Shown in pieces: positions 6,133 to 7,180 of a stretch of 7,180 bases of DNA. Source of the DNA: Treponema sp. (GTDB taxonomy: Bacteria; Spirochaetota; Spirochaetia; Treponematales; Breznakiellaceae); assembly GCA_031256115.1 (NCBI GenBank), contig JAIRRF010000222.1:1-7180 (forward strand), read 5' to 3'. Made by a program: the position numbers and the translations under genes. The notes under the pieces were generated by a model. It searched no databases, was not told where the DNA came from, and was given only the letters and a program-made list of their open reading frames with translations. How positions within the stretch are numbered: position 1 is the first letter of the stretch; each line of letters opens with the position of its first letter.

Positions 6133-7180
6133 CCATGTCTACCTTATTTAGATCGGGATCAGGAATGCCTAAAAGGGATCTTAATTCCTTAAGTGTTGTT
6201 GGACCGGCGACATTCCGCATATTAACAACCGCGAACATTCGTACGGGTTTTTCCTTGCCCTTAACGGTAACCGATGGCATTTCTTCGGTAATAAATTTAT
6301 CTCCTGTAAGTTCCCATGTATTTTCTGTAATCAGAATATCTGTTCCCAGAGGTTTATTCAGGGATTCGGTTCGACTGGCCAGGTTTACTGGGTCGCCTAT
6401 GACAGTATATTCCATCCGCTGTTCCGATCCGATTTGCCCGACTGTAACCACACCGGTATTTATGCCACAGCCTATGTTAATCACCGGGTTTCCCGGATCA
6501 TCCTTTAACCTTTGAGCGTTAAGCTCCATTACAGCTTTCCTCATCATTAGGGAGGCCTTTATGCAATTAAAAGCATCTTCTGCGGGGCTCCCTGAAGTAA
6601 AAGCAGTACCCCAATGGGCCATTACCGCATCGCCGATAAATTTATCCACCACGCCATTGGTTTTTTCCACACAGTCCACCATATGGGTAAAATACTCATT
6701 CAACCATAATACAATACGGTTAGAAGCTTCATCTCCAAAAGCTTTGGTAAAATTTTCCGATTTTTCCGTAAAACCACGAATATCGGAAAAGAAAATTGTA
6801 GCATTCTTGGGAAGACCTCCGGGTTTTATCTCTCCCCGCATGGCCCGGACGGCAATATCCTTGTTGGTAAAACGCCCAAAAATGTTTAAGGCACTGGACA
6901 TTTTACTGAAACTTTGGGTTAAAAGTCCCAGTTCGTCCCGGCTTTTTGGCGTCAGGTCTATATCGAATACGCCTCCTTCAATCTGCATGGCCGCACCGGC
7001 CAGGATCCGTACGGGGCTGCTGATCGTTTTGGAGAAAAACCAGATAAAAAGGATTGCAATGAACAACACCCCTGCGGTTAAATACAGGTTCTGCCTTGTA
7101 ATGCCCTGTACCGCTTCAAATACTATATCGTGAGGTATGGTAGTAATCACCGCCGCATCCATTCCGGCAAGACGGTAATA
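6095..7180 (-). CDS. Membrane class III adenylyl cyclase with HAMP domain, 5' end missing
   Basis: It makes cAMP from ATP on the cytoplasmic side. The frame is open to the window edge, six codons beyond the first in-window Met (7160-7162), so the true start and most of the sensor domain lie outside. Numbering from that Met: 1-23 resembles the end of a Cache-type extracytoplasmic domain (A-V-I-T-T-I-P-H), a membrane helix is at about 26-43, HAMP at about 45-97 and the cyclase domain at about 118-315. Catalytic residues are complete: metal-binding Asp127 (F-S-D-I-R-G-F-T) and Asp178 (I-G-D-A-V-M-A), adenine-selecting Lys174 and Thr253, and transition-state Asn260 and Arg264 (V-N-L-A-S-R). Thr at the second purine-selecting position is typical of class IIIb enzymes, which act as homodimers. 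A polar tail of about 40 residues follows. The gene overlaps the FecR gene by 38 bases. Guanylyl cyclase activity is less likely given the Lys/Thr pair. Confidence 0.92.
   Translation of the reverse strand, partial: YYRLAGMDAAVITTIPHDIVFEAVQGITRQNLYLTAGVLFIAILFIWFFSKTISSPVRILAGAAMQIEGGVFDIDLTPKSRDELGLLTQSFSKMSSALNIFGRFTNKDIAVRAMRGEIKPGGLPKNATIFFSDIRGFTEKSENFTKAFGDEASNRIVLWLNEYFTHMVDCVEKTNGVVDKFIGDAVMAHWGTAFTSGSPAEDAFNCIKASLMMRKAVMELNAQRLKDDPGNPVINIGCGINTGVVTVGQIGSEQRMEYTVIGDPVNLASRTESLNKPLGTDILITENTWELTGDKFITEEMPSVTVKGKEKPVRMFAVVNMRNVAGPTTLKELRSLLGIPDPDLNKVDMDADEKKYKIQGN
6142..6145 (-). promoter_or_regulatory. Ribosome binding site for the FecR gene
   Basis: AAGG on the minus strand lies 9 bases before the ATG at 6130-6132 and 15 before the alternative ATG at 6124-6126. 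The spacing favours the upstream start. The site is inside the end of the cyclase gene. Confidence 0.45.

Noticed and set aside
6561..7133. 190-residue plus-strand reading frame
   Set aside because: Fully antisense to the cyclase, whose catalytic residues are intact; the translation has no recognisable motif.

Overview
All genes in this window lie on the minus strand, so transcription runs from high to low coordinates. The content suggests a spirochaete, most likely a Treponema-type organism, possibly from the termite-gut group. The grounds are a membrane class III adenylyl cyclase, a FecR protein carrying fibronectin-like units, an outer-membrane-type protein with repeated beta-barrel units, lipoproteins with a relaxed lipobox, a TTG start, and moderate GC content. 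This is inference from gene style. No rRNA, tRNA or other taxonomic marker is present.

Layout in transcription order: (1) 7180-6095, the 3' part of a membrane adenylyl cyclase (end of an extracytoplasmic sensor domain, one membrane helix, HAMP, complete catalytic domain); its start lies beyond the window. (2) 6132-3817, a 771-residue membrane-anchored FecR-domain protein with five fibronectin-III-like units and two proline-rich linkers. (3) 3830-1233, an 865-residue exported protein with two Ig-like N-terminal domains and three tandem copies of a roughly 170-200-residue, probably eight-stranded, beta-barrel unit. (4) A gap of about 160 bases holding a short terminator-like hairpin. (5) 1069-44, a TPR-like lipoprotein that probably starts at TTG. 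(6) 41-1, the first 13 codons of another exported protein, cut by the window edge.

The first three genes overlap by 38 and 14 bases and must be co-transcribed. The last two are separated by only two bases. The products follow a path across the envelope: an inner-membrane cAMP synthase with an outside-facing sensor, an inner-membrane FecR protein with a long periplasmic arm, a probable outer-membrane protein, and a lipoprotein. A reasonable but untested reading is an envelope-sensing module that reports to cAMP. The most unusual item is the triple beta-barrel polypeptide. No mobile element, CRISPR array or RNA gene was seen.
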